The notes under the pieces are model-generated. The model was given only the letters and a program-made list of their open reading frames with translations, was not told the origin of the DNA and ran no database searches. The translations under genes and the position numbers were made by a program. Source: Streptomyces cupreus (lineage in GTDB: Bacteria; Actinomycetota; Actinomycetes; Streptomycetales; Streptomycetaceae). Taken from it: a stretch of DNA of 64,000 nt. Of the stretch, positions 8,384 through 16,278 are shown piece by piece (positions within the stretch are counted from its first letter, which is position 1; the number at the start of each line of letters is the position of its first letter). The stretch lies in contig NZ_JACMSF010000003.1 in the NCBI RefSeq assembly GCF_014257025.1, positions 62,001 through 126,000 of the forward strand, in the 5' to 3' direction.

Positions 8384-11023
8384 TCAGAACAGGCTCAGCA
8401 GCGCCTCCGCCGGGTCCGTGAGGCCCGTCTCGCCGTCGGGGAGCGGGAGTTCGAACCACACGGTCTTGCCTCGGGGCGTCCGGCGGGAGCCCCAGGCCGC
8501 GCTCAGCAGGCCCACCAGCTGGAGGCCCCGGCCGCCCTCGTCCGTGTCACGGGCCCTGCGGCGGCGGGGCTGGACCAGGCCCGCGTCCCATACCTCGCAG
8601 ACCAGGGTGCGGTCGAGGAGGAGGCGCAGACGGATGTCGCCCTCGCCGTAGCGCAGGGCGTTCGTGACCAGCTCGCTGACCAGGAGTTCCGCCGTGTCGA
8701 CCAGGGGTTCCAGGTCCCAGGTCAGGAGCTGGCCGCGGGCGTAGTCGCGGGCGCGGCCCACGCTGCGCGGCTCGCGAGGCAGCGTCCAGTCGCCGACGGA
8801 GTCGGCGGGCAGGCCCTGGACGCGGGCCATGAGCAGGGCGATGTCGTCCTCGCCGTGGTGGGTGTCGAGGGTGTTGAGGACGTGGTCGCAGACGTCCTCA
8901 AGGGGGCGGGTGGGGTCGGTCAGCGCTCCCACGAAGGCTTGCAGGCCCTCGTCCAGGGGGTGATCGCGGCTTTCGACCAGTCCATCCGTGTAGAGAGCCA
9001 ACAGGGCGCCTTCGGGGAGTTCCACCTCCACCTCCTCGAAGGGCTCCCCGCCCACGCCGAGCGGCATGCCCGGCGGTACGTCGAGCATCAGCGCGTCCTC
9101 GCCGGGTTCGACCAGGACGGGCGGCAGATGGCCCGCGTTGGCGAAGGTGCAGCGGCGGGTCACCGAGTCGTAGACCGCGTACACGCAGGTCGCCAGATAC
9201 ACCTCGGACAGGTCGGCCTCGCGGGGGCGGCGGGCGGCACGGGTCGCCTGCTGGACTCCGCCGGGTGCGCCGAGGCCCCGCGCGATCTCGTCCAACGCGC
9301 TCAGCACTTCCGCCGGTTCCAGGTCCAGCAGGGCCAAGGTGCGTACGGCCGAGCGGAGTTCGCCCATCGCCACCGCCGCGCGCAGACCGCGGCCCATCAC
9401 GTCGCCGACCACCAACGCCGTACGGTGGCCCGGCAGTTCGATCACGTCGAACCAGTCGCCGCCCACCTCGCTCGGCCGGTCCGCGGAGGAGTTGCCCGGC
9501 AGATAGCGGCAGGCGATGTCCAGGCCGGAGGCGACCGGGTCGCCCGGGGGCAGCAGGGACCGCTGCAGTATCAGCGCCCGCTCGTGCTCCCTGCGGTACA
9601 GCCGGGCGTTGTCGATGCACACCGCCGCCCGCGCAGCCAGCTCCACCGCCAGATCCCGGTCCCGGTCCCCGAACGGCTCACTGCCCTTCGTCCGCGAGAA
9701 CTGCGCAAGGCCTACGACCGTGTCGTGGGCGACCATCGGCACGGCCAGCGTGGACTGGACGAGGCCGCCCTCCTCTGCGGGCACCGTCCGCGGCCGTGCC
9801 GTGCGCAGGGCATCCGCGCACGGGGAGTTGAAGGGGTAGTGGTGGACCGCGCCGACCGAGACGGTCGCGCCGCCGCCGACGAAGGGCGCGTCGGAGACCG
9901 CGCTGGCGAAGGCCACCCGGCGCAGTTCCGCGCTGCCGTCGGCGAGCCCCGGCGGGGTCTCGTCGCCGGCCAGCAGGCCCTGGTAGAGGTCGACCGTGGC
10001 CAGGTCGCAGAAGCCGGGGACGACGACGTCGAGCAGTTCACGAGCCGTGGTCTCCAGGTCGAGGGAGTTCCCGATCCGGGCGCCGGCCTCGTTCAGAAGA
10101 GCGAGATTGCGACGTGCCGCGGCGGCCTCACGGGCGGCGGCCCGGCGGGCCGTGATGTCGGTTCCGAGCCAGGCGATGCCGATGGGGCGGCCGGAGCCGC
10201 TGTGCACCCGGTAGAGGTTGATGGACCAGTGCCGACGGTCGTCGGAGCCGGGCAGGAAGCCGGTGACGTGCATGTCCGTGATGGACTCGCCGGTCTCCAG
10301 GACCCGGCGCAGGGTGGCGGTGACCCGCTCGGCCTCCGGCCTCGGCAGATAGTCGTGGACGCCCTTGCCGCGGTGGTCGTCGGGGGTGCCGCCGAACAGC
10401 GAGGCGAACCGATGGTTCACGCGGCGCACCCGGAGGTCGGGGTCGATCAGCAGGAAGCCGAAGGGAGATTGACCGAAAATCGACTGCGAGGCGGCGAGGT
10501 CGGTCTCGATGCTGCGCAGGGTGCGCACATCGACGACGATGCAGACGGCCGCCTTCTCGCCCTCCTCGGTCCACGTCGGCATGACGTAGACCTCGGCGAG
10601 GGCCTCCTCGCCGCGCCCGCCGGTCTCCTCGTCCGGCTTGCGGAAGGGGACGACACCGGTCCACTCCCGGCCGTCGAGGATCTCGGCCATCTTGCGGTGG
10701 CCCAGGTCGCGCCGGTCGGGGTCGATGAACGCCGCGATGGGGTCCATGCCGACGGCGCGCTCGGCGGGGATGCCGAAGAGCTGCTCGGCGCGCAGGCTCC
10801 ACTGGTCGACGAGACCGTCGGGGCCGATGGAGAAGGACGCGACCCGGATGTAGTCGTACATGGAGCCGGGCGGACTGCTCTGCCACATGGCGTCGGCGGC
10901 CGGCTCGTCGCCGGAGTCGCGTGTCACATCGACCGCGGCGACCCTGTCGGCAGCCGCGGCCCCCGTCCTCGCGCCGTCCGACGGGTCCTCGGACTCCGTG
11001 GCCTTCGCTGGTATCTCGCTCAC
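8384..11023 (-). CDS. PAS-PAS-GAF-PP2C phosphatase fused to anti-sigma-type ATPase (RsbU/RsbW-like)
   Basis: This is an 879-residue multidomain regulator. In order: a disordered N-terminus, two PAS domains (about 50-165 and 170-300), a GAF domain (about 310-470), a SpoIIE/PP2C phosphatase (about 490-720) and a HATPase_c domain (about 740-870). Metal-binding motifs are visible in the phosphatase (GGDWFDVIELPG, ALYTDGLVES, GEDDIALLMARV), and the ATPase has the N-box SELVTNALRYG and DEGGRGLQLV. Such fusions can dephosphorylate anti-anti-sigma factors and may also bind or phosphorylate them. The PAS and GAF domains are sensory; no ligand can be read from sequence. I set the start at GTG 11023, preceded by GGAGGGGACGG; the open frame runs 198 codons further upstream over the next gene by chance. 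Confidence 0.88.
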   Translation of the reverse strand: MSEIPAKATESEDPSDGARTGAAAADRVAAVDVTRDSGDEPAADAMWQSSPPGSMYDYIRVASFSIGPDGLVDQWSLRAEQLFGIPAERAVGMDPIAAFIDPDRRDLGHRKMAEILDGREWTGVVPFRKPDEETGGRGEEALAEVYVMPTWTEEGEKAAVCIVVDVRTLRSIETDLAASQSIFGQSPFGFLLIDPDLRVRRVNHRFASLFGGTPDDHRGKGVHDYLPRPEAERVTATLRRVLETGESITDMHVTGFLPGSDDRRHWSINLYRVHSGSGRPIGIAWLGTDITARRAAAREAAAARRNLALLNEAGARIGNSLDLETTARELLDVVVPGFCDLATVDLYQGLLAGDETPPGLADGSAELRRVAFASAVSDAPFVGGGATVSVGAVHHYPFNSPCADALRTARPRTVPAEEGGLVQSTLAVPMVAHDTVVGLAQFSRTKGSEPFGDRDRDLAVELAARAAVCIDNARLYRREHERALILQRSLLPPGDPVASGLDIACRYLPGNSSADRPSEVGGDWFDVIELPGHRTALVVGDVMGRGLRAAVAMGELRSAVRTLALLDLEPAEVLSALDEIARGLGAPGGVQQATRAARRPREADLSEVYLATCVYAVYDSVTRRCTFANAGHLPPVLVEPGEDALMLDVPPGMPLGVGGEPFEEVEVELPEGALLALYTDGLVESRDHPLDEGLQAFVGALTDPTRPLEDVCDHVLNTLDTHHGEDDIALLMARVQGLPADSVGDWTLPREPRSVGRARDYARGQLLTWDLEPLVDTAELLVSELVTNALRYGEGDIRLRLLLDRTLVCEVWDAGLVQPRRRRARDTDEGGRGLQLVGLLSAAWGSRRTPRGKTVWFELPLPDGETGLTDPAEALLSLF

Positions 11024-11282
11024 GCGAACCGTCCCCTCCAGCTCACCGCGTCCGGCACCGGTCACCGGAGGCGGCTGCCCGCAGTATCCAGCACTACGGC
11101 GCCGCACAACACGGTGTTCACGATCACAGCACGTTCCCGATCGTTTTTGGACCGGACCGCGGAAACACTCCCAGTCTTCTAACCAGCCAACACGCTGTTG
11201 AATCACGGACTCCGACAACTGCCAGTGGCCTGAACCAGTCGGTCTGCAGGGCGGGGCCCGCCGTACAGCATCCGTACGGGTT

Positions 11283-11729
11283 TCAGGGGACCGCGAGCTC
11301 GAACCACACCGTCTTGCCGGCGCTCCCGGGGCGGGTGCCCCAGCGGCGGGAGGAGTGGGCGACCAGTTGGAGGCCGCGGCCGCTCTCGTCCTCCGGCGCG
11401 GCGACCCGTTCGCGCGGGAGGTCGGGGAGCGGGTCGGAGACCTCGACGAGCAGGACATCGTCGAGGTGGGAGGGGCGGACGAGGCGGACGCCGATGGGGC
11501 CGGTGGCGTGCCGCAGGGCGTTGGTGACGAGCTCGCTGACCAGGAGGGCCGCGATGTCGGTGAGGCTGTCCAGGTCCCAGTCGTGCAGTCGGCCGCGGAC
11601 GGCGGCCCGGGCGGCACGGACGGCGCCGGGTTCGGCGGAGAAGGTCCACTCGACGCAGTCGCCTTCGGTGTCGATCACACCGATCACTTCCCAGGCAGCG
11701 GTGTCCTTTTTTACGGGGTTAATGGGCAC
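11283..11729 (-). CDS. Stand-alone HATPase_c (RsbW-like) ATP-binding regulator
   Basis: This is a GHKL ATPase of about 148 residues, of the anti-sigma-factor/serine kinase type that is abundant in Streptomyces. The N-box is SELVTNALRHA and the G-box region DESGRGLQLVAHSSRRWGTR is followed by the usual GKTVWFEL ending. It is closely similar to the C-terminal domain of the PAS-PP2C protein next door, so the two may act on the same partner or be products of duplication. The start is uncertain: I chose the GTG at 11729 because a dispersed noncoding repeat lies at 11785-11830 and would be translated if any further upstream start were used. Confidence 0.8.
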   Translation of the reverse strand: MPINPVKKDTAAWEVIGVIDTEGDCVEWTFSAEPGAVRAARAAVRGRLHDWDLDSLTDIAALLVSELVTNALRHATGPIGVRLVRPSHLDDVLLVEVSDPLPDLPRERVAAPEDESGRGLQLVAHSSRRWGTRPGSAGKTVWFELAVP

Positions 11730-11784
11730 ATACCCGATATTTGTGCGGCCGTATCGCTGCGGTGGGCGCACCGTGCCACAAATG

Positions 11785-11830
11785 GCGCACGCGCGGAGCC
11801 GCATATCGATACAGCCCCGCGCCCCTAAGC
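11785..11830 (-). repeat. Dispersed Streptomyces-type repeat (GCGCGGGGCTGTATCGATATGCGGC)
   Basis: On the minus strand the sequence TAGGGGCGCGGGGCTGTATC, followed by GATATGCGGCTCCGCG, matches a dispersed element I recognise from many Streptomyces intergenic regions. Its first bases provide the stop codon of the Nudix gene (TAG, 11825-11827). It sits directly upstream of the ATPase gene and argues against a longer N-terminus there. Confidence 0.6.
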
Positions 11831-12229
11831 GCGCCCCATGCGGCCTTCGATTTCCTGTACAGCCGGAACATCCTGGTCCAGCCACTCCACGTTCCACAGC
11901 TCCGCGGGGGTCAGCCAGCGCAGTTCGTCGTGGTCCTGGAGGGGCTTCGGGGCCGGGGAGCCGGGAAGGAGACGCGCTGTCCAAACCCACAGGACGTACG
12001 GGGAGCGCAGGGGCCACTCCCCCGGTACGCGCTCCATCGCCTCGGTCTGGACGCCCAGTTCCTCACGGAGTTCGCGGACCAGGGCCGCCTCCGGGGTCTC
12101 GCCCGATTCCACCTTGCCGCCGGGGAGTTCCCAGCGGCCGGCGAGTTCGGGAGGGGCGCTGCGGCGCGCGGCGAGGAGGCGGCCGTCGTCCAGGAGGGCG
12201 GCTCCCACCACCACGATCGGTTCCGTCAT
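11825..12229 (-). CDS. Nudix hydrolase (MutT-like)
   Basis: The 134-residue protein has a complete Nudix box at residues 38-60 (GKVESGETPEAALVRELREE followed by LGV), matching Gx5Ex7REUxEExGU. This class removes damaged nucleoside triphosphates such as 8-oxo-dGTP or hydrolyses other nucleoside diphosphate-X substrates; the MutT-like size and the N-terminal VVVGAALLDDGRLLAARR suggest the 8-oxo-dGTP type, but that is inference. The ATG at 12229 has only a weak Shine-Dalgarno. The stop codon lies inside a dispersed repeat. Confidence 0.88.
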   Translation of the reverse strand: MTEPIVVVGAALLDDGRLLAARRSAPPELAGRWELPGGKVESGETPEAALVRELREELGVQTEAMERVPGEWPLRSPYVLWVWTARLLPGSPAPKPLQDHDELRWLTPAELWNVEWLDQDVPAVQEIEGRMGRA

Positions 12230-12261
12230 GCGCCGGAGCCTACGGGACCCCCGGGGGCGTC

Positions 12262-12456
12262 TCAGTTGGCCGTCTCGGTGCCGCCCTGGCCGATCCGCTC
12301 GACCCAGTAGAGCTGCTTGTGCCCGCGGGAGTCGAGGCTGTCCGCGATCTTCTGGGCCTCGGCCCGGGTCGCGTACCGGCCCACGCGGTAGCGATTGCCG
12401 TTGTCGTCCTGCCGTATGACGAGCCAGGGAAGAGTGATCGTGCTGTCGTTCATCAC
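12262..12456 (-). CDS. Small SPOR-like domain protein
   Basis: This 64-residue protein consists almost entirely of a SPOR-like fold: WLVIRQDDNGNRYRVGRYATRAEAQKIADSLD is the recognisable core. SPOR domains bind denuded peptidoglycan glycans, but this one has no signal peptide or membrane segment, so a cytoplasmic role is more likely, and I leave the ligand open. The GTG at 12454-12456 is immediately followed by ATG; AAGGAG nine bases upstream of the GTG favours the GTG. The gene is short but well conserved in my memory of Streptomyces genomes. Confidence 0.8.
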   Translation of the reverse strand: MMNDSTITLPWLVIRQDDNGNRYRVGRYATRAEAQKIADSLDSRGHKQLYWVERIGQGGTETAN

Positions 12457-12479
12457 GCCCCACCGCTCCTTCCCGCCCT

Positions 12480-12601
12480 AGGGCCTGCCTGACAATTCCC
12501 GTCGTCCGCCCGCAGGGCGTGCCGCGCGGCGTCTGGTCCGGCGCCTTGCGAGTGCGCGTGCCAGACGTCGCGCGGCAGACGGGAATTGTCAGGCAGGCCC
12601 T
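12480..12601. mobile_element. MITE-like palindromic element
   Basis: A 122-bp segment is bounded by perfect 24-bp terminal inverted repeats: 12480-12503 begins AGGGCCTGCCTGACAATTCC and 12578-12601 is its reverse complement. Inside, GCCGCGCGGCGTCTGG (12520-12535) pairs imperfectly with CCAGACGTCGCGCGGCA (12561-12577), so the whole element can fold into one long hairpin. It has no coding capacity. No clean target duplication is visible; flanking T/TA bases would allow a TA target. It resembles non-autonomous miniature transposable elements. Confidence 0.75.
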
Positions 12602-12907
12602 TAGGCCGCCCGCGTCCCGCTCGCGGCCTGTGCCGAGCCCCGCCCGATAAGGAAACCGCAATCCGCATATGCCCGAGCCTACGCCTAACCTTTACGCAGC
12701 GAACACGGCTTTTCACAAAGAGGTACGTAACTAGCCAGGGCGAGGGGGGCGCACGTCGTGGAACGCGCCTTCGGCGCACGCCGACGCATCCGGTCAGCGG
12801 CATGCCGGACACATCGGCGACGACCTGCGAGAACGACCAGATTCCAACCCCGGCCGATGGGGCTCCGGTTGAGTCGGCGCCGGGGGTAACCGCCCCGGAG
12901 TTGTGCG
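12602..12907. other. Gene-poor stretch between MITE-like element and GntR gene
   Basis: These 306 bp hold no gene I can support. There is an AT-richer part (12680-12735, CCTTTACGCAGC ... TTTTCACAAAGAGG) that could be a promoter for a plus-strand transcript. A strong ribosome-binding site (GAGGGGGG, 12748-12756) is followed by GTG at 12767, but the frames after it give arginine-rich sequence without codon bias. Confidence 0.4.
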
Positions 12908-13660
12908 CTACTTCACGGGCAGGTGATAAGCGACCCGGTAACGGTCGGCGGGGACGACCACATCGGCGGTCTCCACGGGGCGGCCGGAGGCGTAGTAGGT
13001 GCGCTGGACGACGAGGACGACATGGCCGGGGACGCCGCCCAGGGCGTGCAGTTCCTCGGCGAGGCCGGGGCGGGCGCCGACCTCCTCGGTGACGTTGTCG
13101 ACGATGACGTCGATGGCGCGCATCCGCTCGACGACGCCCATGCCGCCGAGCGGGCCCTCCTCGGGCAGCATCACGGGGGTGCGGCCGGTGACCGCGAGGG
13201 GCTCCCAGGAGGTGGAGAGCATCATCGCCTCGCCGGCGTCCCGGAAGAGATACCTGGTGCACATGACCCGGTCGCCGGGCTTGATACCGAGCCGCTCGGC
13301 GACCGCCACGCTCGCCTCGGCCTGCTCACTGCTGGACTCCCAGGTGCCGCGCGTCTCACCGTCGGCCTGCTCCTGGCGGAAGGGCGTGGCCCCGCCGGTC
13401 GGGCGGAACCCGGAGCGGGAGATCCGGCGGGGCACCGGCCGCTCGCGCACATATGTCCCGGAGCCGGAGCGGCCCTCGACCAGACCCTCGGCCATCAGCA
13501 CCTTGCGCGCCTCCAGGGCGACGGTGTCCGAGACGCCGTACTCCTCGCGGATCCTCGCCTGGGACGGGAGGCGGGTGTGCGGTGGCAGCGAACCGTCGAC
13601 GATCTTCTTGCGGAGATCACCCGCGACACGCAGGTACGCCGGCTGCTCACCGAATGTCAC
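12908..13660 (-). CDS. GntR-family transcriptional regulator, HutC/UTRA type
   Basis: The 250-residue protein has an N-terminal winged helix (about 5-75; LPSQARIREEYGVSDTVALEARKVL is the recognition region, and VEGRSGSGTYV ends the wing) and a C-terminal UTRA ligand-binding domain (about 100-245). HutC-type regulators respond to small metabolites such as sugars phosphates or amino-acid derivatives. No target operon lies beside it, so it probably controls itself or distant genes. The GTG start has GGGAGCGG upstream. A probable promoter lies 17 bp upstream of the start. Confidence 0.88.
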   Translation of the reverse strand: MTFGEQPAYLRVAGDLRKKIVDGSLPPHTRLPSQARIREEYGVSDTVALEARKVLMAEGLVEGRSGSGTYVRERPVPRRISRSGFRPTGGATPFRQEQADGETRGTWESSSEQAEASVAVAERLGIKPGDRVMCTRYLFRDAGEAMMLSTSWEPLAVTGRTPVMLPEEGPLGGMGVVERMRAIDVIVDNVTEEVGARPGLAEELHALGGVPGHVVLVVQRTYYASGRPVETADVVVPADRYRVAYHLPVK

Positions 13661-13676
13661 TGGCCGCTCCCATCAG

Positions 13677-13710
13677 ATTTTACAGACAGCAACAGCGTGG
13701 CAACCGTGGG
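13677..13710 (-). promoter_or_regulatory. Probable promoter of the GntR gene
   Basis: On the minus strand a TAAAAT hexamer (13677-13682) lies 17 bp before the GTG start of the regulator, and GTTGCC/TTGCCA about 15-17 bp further upstream is a weak -35 candidate. The surrounding 13670-13780 segment is clearly less GC-rich than the genes around it. Confidence 0.4.
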
Positions 13711-13807
13711 TTGTGCGAAGCAAGCAAAGGCCAGAGAATCACTCGATGTGATGACTTGTGCTTGCCGAGGGCTTTACGCAGGCACTTTCTCCCCGTTATG
13801 GCCGCGC

Positions 13808-14983
13808 TCACACATCGAGTTCCTCGCCGCCGGGGCTCTCGCTCCCGGTGTCGTACTCCCCGTCGTAGGACGGCACGGTGGTATCCAGGCCCAGAGCCTC
13901 GCGTGCGGTGACGGTCGTGGGGCCGTCGACATACTCGTAGCCGGTTTCGTAGTGCTCGTAGAACGTGTCCGCGTCATCGGCGGCGGCCGCCTTCTCCCAG
14001 GCCGCGCGGGCGTCCTTCATGTCCGCGAGCAGGTCGGCGACGGGCTCCTTGGCACCGGACGGCCAGCCGTGTCCCTCCAGTGCCTCGATCTGCTCGCCGA
14101 GCACGCCCTCGACGTCCTTCGCCCAGTCCTGGTTCACGGGCAGGTCGTCCTCGGGGAAGTCCTCCGGCTCCTCGTAGAGCACGTCGTCTACGGTGTTCAT
14201 CGCCTTCAGGAAGGCGAGCTGGTCCGCGTCGAGGGTGGTCTCGTCGTTGCGCAGCGAGCCGGTGAGGGTGCCCTTGTCGTCGGTGCTGCCGAACAGGCAG
14301 GTGATCTCGCGGTCGCCGAAGCGCCAGCTCTGGCTGGTCGGGACGAGATAGGAGACGCCCGCGTCGTCCGGTACGGCCCAGGGGTCCATGGCGTACTCGG
14401 ATTCCAGCGCGTAGCACTTGTCCTCGGCGGTCCGGGTCACCGAGTCGTCGCCCGGGAACCGTCCGCCGGGCAGCGTGACCACGGCGAACACCTCGCCGTC
14501 GTGCCGGCCGGCGCACGGCACCTCCTCCACGTCGTAGGTGGCGCCCTCCAGCGAGCCGGACGGGGAGTCGAAGCAGTCGCCCTTGGCGAGCGCGTAGGCG
14601 GTGCCGTCCTCGCTCGCCGCGTCCTTGAGGCCGTCCCAGACGTCGGAGGCGATACCGGTGGACAGCGTCACCGTCCACAGCGCGAGCCCGACGGAGGACA
14701 GCACGGAACCGGCGATCGCCATCCCCTTGCCGCGCTCGCCCTTCTTCTTGATCTGCGCGAGCGCCACCAGGCCGAGGACCAGACCCACGGCCGGCAGGAA
14801 GCAGAGGATGCCGAGCACCAGGGCGGCGATGGCGACGCCGTTCACGGGCGCGGGGCGGCCGTAGGGACCGTAGGGGTGGTACGGGTAGGGGCCGTAGGGG
14901 TTCTGCGGGGTGAACTGGCCCTGCCCGTACGGTCCCTGGGGTCCCGGCTGCTGGTGGGGCCCGTGGGGCGGGGGGATCGACAC
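13808..14983 (-). CDS. DUF4190 membrane protein with extracellular septum-formation-like domain
   Basis: This 391-residue protein starts with a Pro/Gly/Tyr-rich cytoplasmic segment (1-45), has two transmembrane helices typical of DUF4190 (about 48-76 and 88-108, with the basic KKKGERGKG loop between them), and then a large extracellular domain. The first extracellular part (about 135-250) has paired cysteines (GDCFDSP, VPCAGRHDGEVFAVV, DKCYALE, ITCLFG) like the septum formation domain of actinobacterial proteins. The tail (260-391) is acidic and helical. Role unknown, probably cell envelope. The GTG at 14983 has AGGAG ten bases upstream. Confidence 0.8.
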   Translation of the reverse strand: MSIPPPHGPHQQPGPQGPYGQGQFTPQNPYGPYPYHPYGPYGRPAPVNGVAIAALVLGILCFLPAVGLVLGLVALAQIKKKGERGKGMAIAGSVLSSVGLALWTVTLSTGIASDVWDGLKDAASEDGTAYALAKGDCFDSPSGSLEGATYDVEEVPCAGRHDGEVFAVVTLPGGRFPGDDSVTRTAEDKCYALESEYAMDPWAVPDDAGVSYLVPTSQSWRFGDREITCLFGSTDDKGTLTGSLRNDETTLDADQLAFLKAMNTVDDVLYEEPEDFPEDDLPVNQDWAKDVEGVLGEQIEALEGHGWPSGAKEPVADLLADMKDARAAWEKAAAADDADTFYEHYETGYEYVDGPTTVTAREALGLDTTVPSYDGEYDTGSESPGGEELDV

Positions 14984-15084
14984 GAGTAGCGTGCTCCTGG
15001 TTCGGGCGGCGAGGCCGGGACGATGCAGAACTGGCGTACGACAGAGCGCACGCGCATGGTAAGCGCGCTACGGGTGGGGGCGGA

Positions 15085-16278
15085 ATGCGGGTCACGAATG
15101 CGACGATCCGGGCGGTCAACGGGCTGACCGCGCGCTGGGCCGGGGTCGCGGAGGGCGGCACGGTCCTCTCGGCGGCCGGGGTCTGGCCCCTGCTGGCCTT
15201 CCTCGCGGACGGCGCCGCGGGCCGGGCGCGCGAGGAGCTGGCGGACGCGGTCGGGATGCCCGCGGACCGGGCGGCGGCCGCCGCGCGGGAACTGCTCGCC
15301 GCCCTCGGTTCGGCGCCCGGTCTGGACTCCGCCCTGGGCCTGTGGACCAGGCGCACGCTTCAGCTGCACGAGCGCTGGCGGTCGGGGCTGCCGACGGACG
15401 CGCACGGGGTGCTCACCGGGGACCTCCTGGCTGACCGGAACGCCCTGGACACCTGGGCCGCCGAGCGGACCGGCGGGCTGGTCGAGAAGATGCCCGTGAA
15501 GCTGACGGACGCGGCCGAGCTGGTGCTGGCGAGCGCGTTGGCGATGCGAACGCGCTGGCTGCGGCCCTTCCGTGAGACGCCATGGTGCCCGGAGGGCGGC
15601 CCGTGGGGCGAGGGCGAGGTGTACCTCGGCCTGCGGCGCAGCAGCACCCTGCTGGACCGGGTCGGCGTGGCGGACACCCCGGACGGCCATGTCACCGAGC
15701 TGAGGGTGTACGGCACCGGCGCGCTCGACGTCCATCTGGTGCTCGGCGAGGAGGGGATGACGCCGGGGCAGGTGCTGCGGGCGGGCGTGGATCTGCTCAC
15801 CGACCGGGACCGGGTGGTGCCGGGCGACCGGCTCCCTTACGGCGAGGTGGGCCCCGGGGTGCGGGTGACGAAGGTGCGGGCCATGAGGCCGGCCCCGCCG
15901 ACGCTGGACGTCACGACGGCGGCGTACGAGGTGCGCGCGAGCCACGATCTGCTGGAGCGGCACGAGTTGTTCGGGCTGACGACGGCCCGGACCGCGATAC
16001 CCGGCCACTTCCCCGGTGTCAGCGACTTCCCGCTCTGCATCGACTCGGCGCAGCAGGCGGCGGTCGCGAAGTTCGGGGCGCTCGGCTTCGAGGCCGCCGC
16101 GGTGTCGGCCATGGCGGCGGTCGCAGGCGGGATACCCGAGCTGCGGTGGGTGGTCACGACGGTCGACGCCGTCTTCGACCGCCCGTTCGCCTTCCTCGCC
16201 GTGCACCGCCACACACGGCTGGTCCTCGCGGCGGGGTGGGTCACGGAGCCGGTGCCGTTCACGGGGTCTCAGTGGTGA
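15085..16278 (+). CDS. Serpin-family protein, first of a tandem pair
   Basis: This 397-residue protein aligns by eye with serpins over its full length: NGLTARW at the start, the VLSAAGVWPLLAFLADGA helix B region, and near the end the hinge GFEAAAVSAM (334-343) followed by FDRPFAFLAVHRHTRLVLAAGWV, which matches the conserved serpin C-terminal strands. Serpins inhibit serine proteases by a conformational trap at the reactive loop. Counting from the hinge glycine as P15 puts Gly-Gly at P1-P1', so this copy may not be a classical inhibitor. There is no signal peptide. It overlaps the second serpin by four bases. Confidence 0.85.
   Translation: MRVTNATIRAVNGLTARWAGVAEGGTVLSAAGVWPLLAFLADGAAGRAREELADAVGMPADRAAAAARELLAALGSAPGLDSALGLWTRRTLQLHERWRSGLPTDAHGVLTGDLLADRNALDTWAAERTGGLVEKMPVKLTDAAELVLASALAMRTRWLRPFRETPWCPEGGPWGEGEVYLGLRRSSTLLDRVGVADTPDGHVTELRVYGTGALDVHLVLGEEGMTPGQVLRAGVDLLTDRDRVVPGDRLPYGEVGPGVRVTKVRAMRPAPPTLDVTTAAYEVRASHDLLERHELFGLTTARTAIPGHFPGVSDFPLCIDSAQQAAVAKFGALGFEAAAVSAMAAVAGGIPELRWVVTTVDAVFDRPFAFLAVHRHTRLVLAAGWVTEPVPFTGSQW

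Noticed and set aside
8384..11617. A 1077-residue form of the PAS-PP2C protein
   Set aside because: The upstream 198 codons are antisense-frame translation of the neighbouring ATPase region; a strong ribosome-binding site supports the start at 11023.
12586..13092. Open frame on the plus strand between the MITE-like element and the GntR gene
   Set aside because: It begins inside the inverted repeat, lacks codon bias, and its last third is antisense to the GntR gene.
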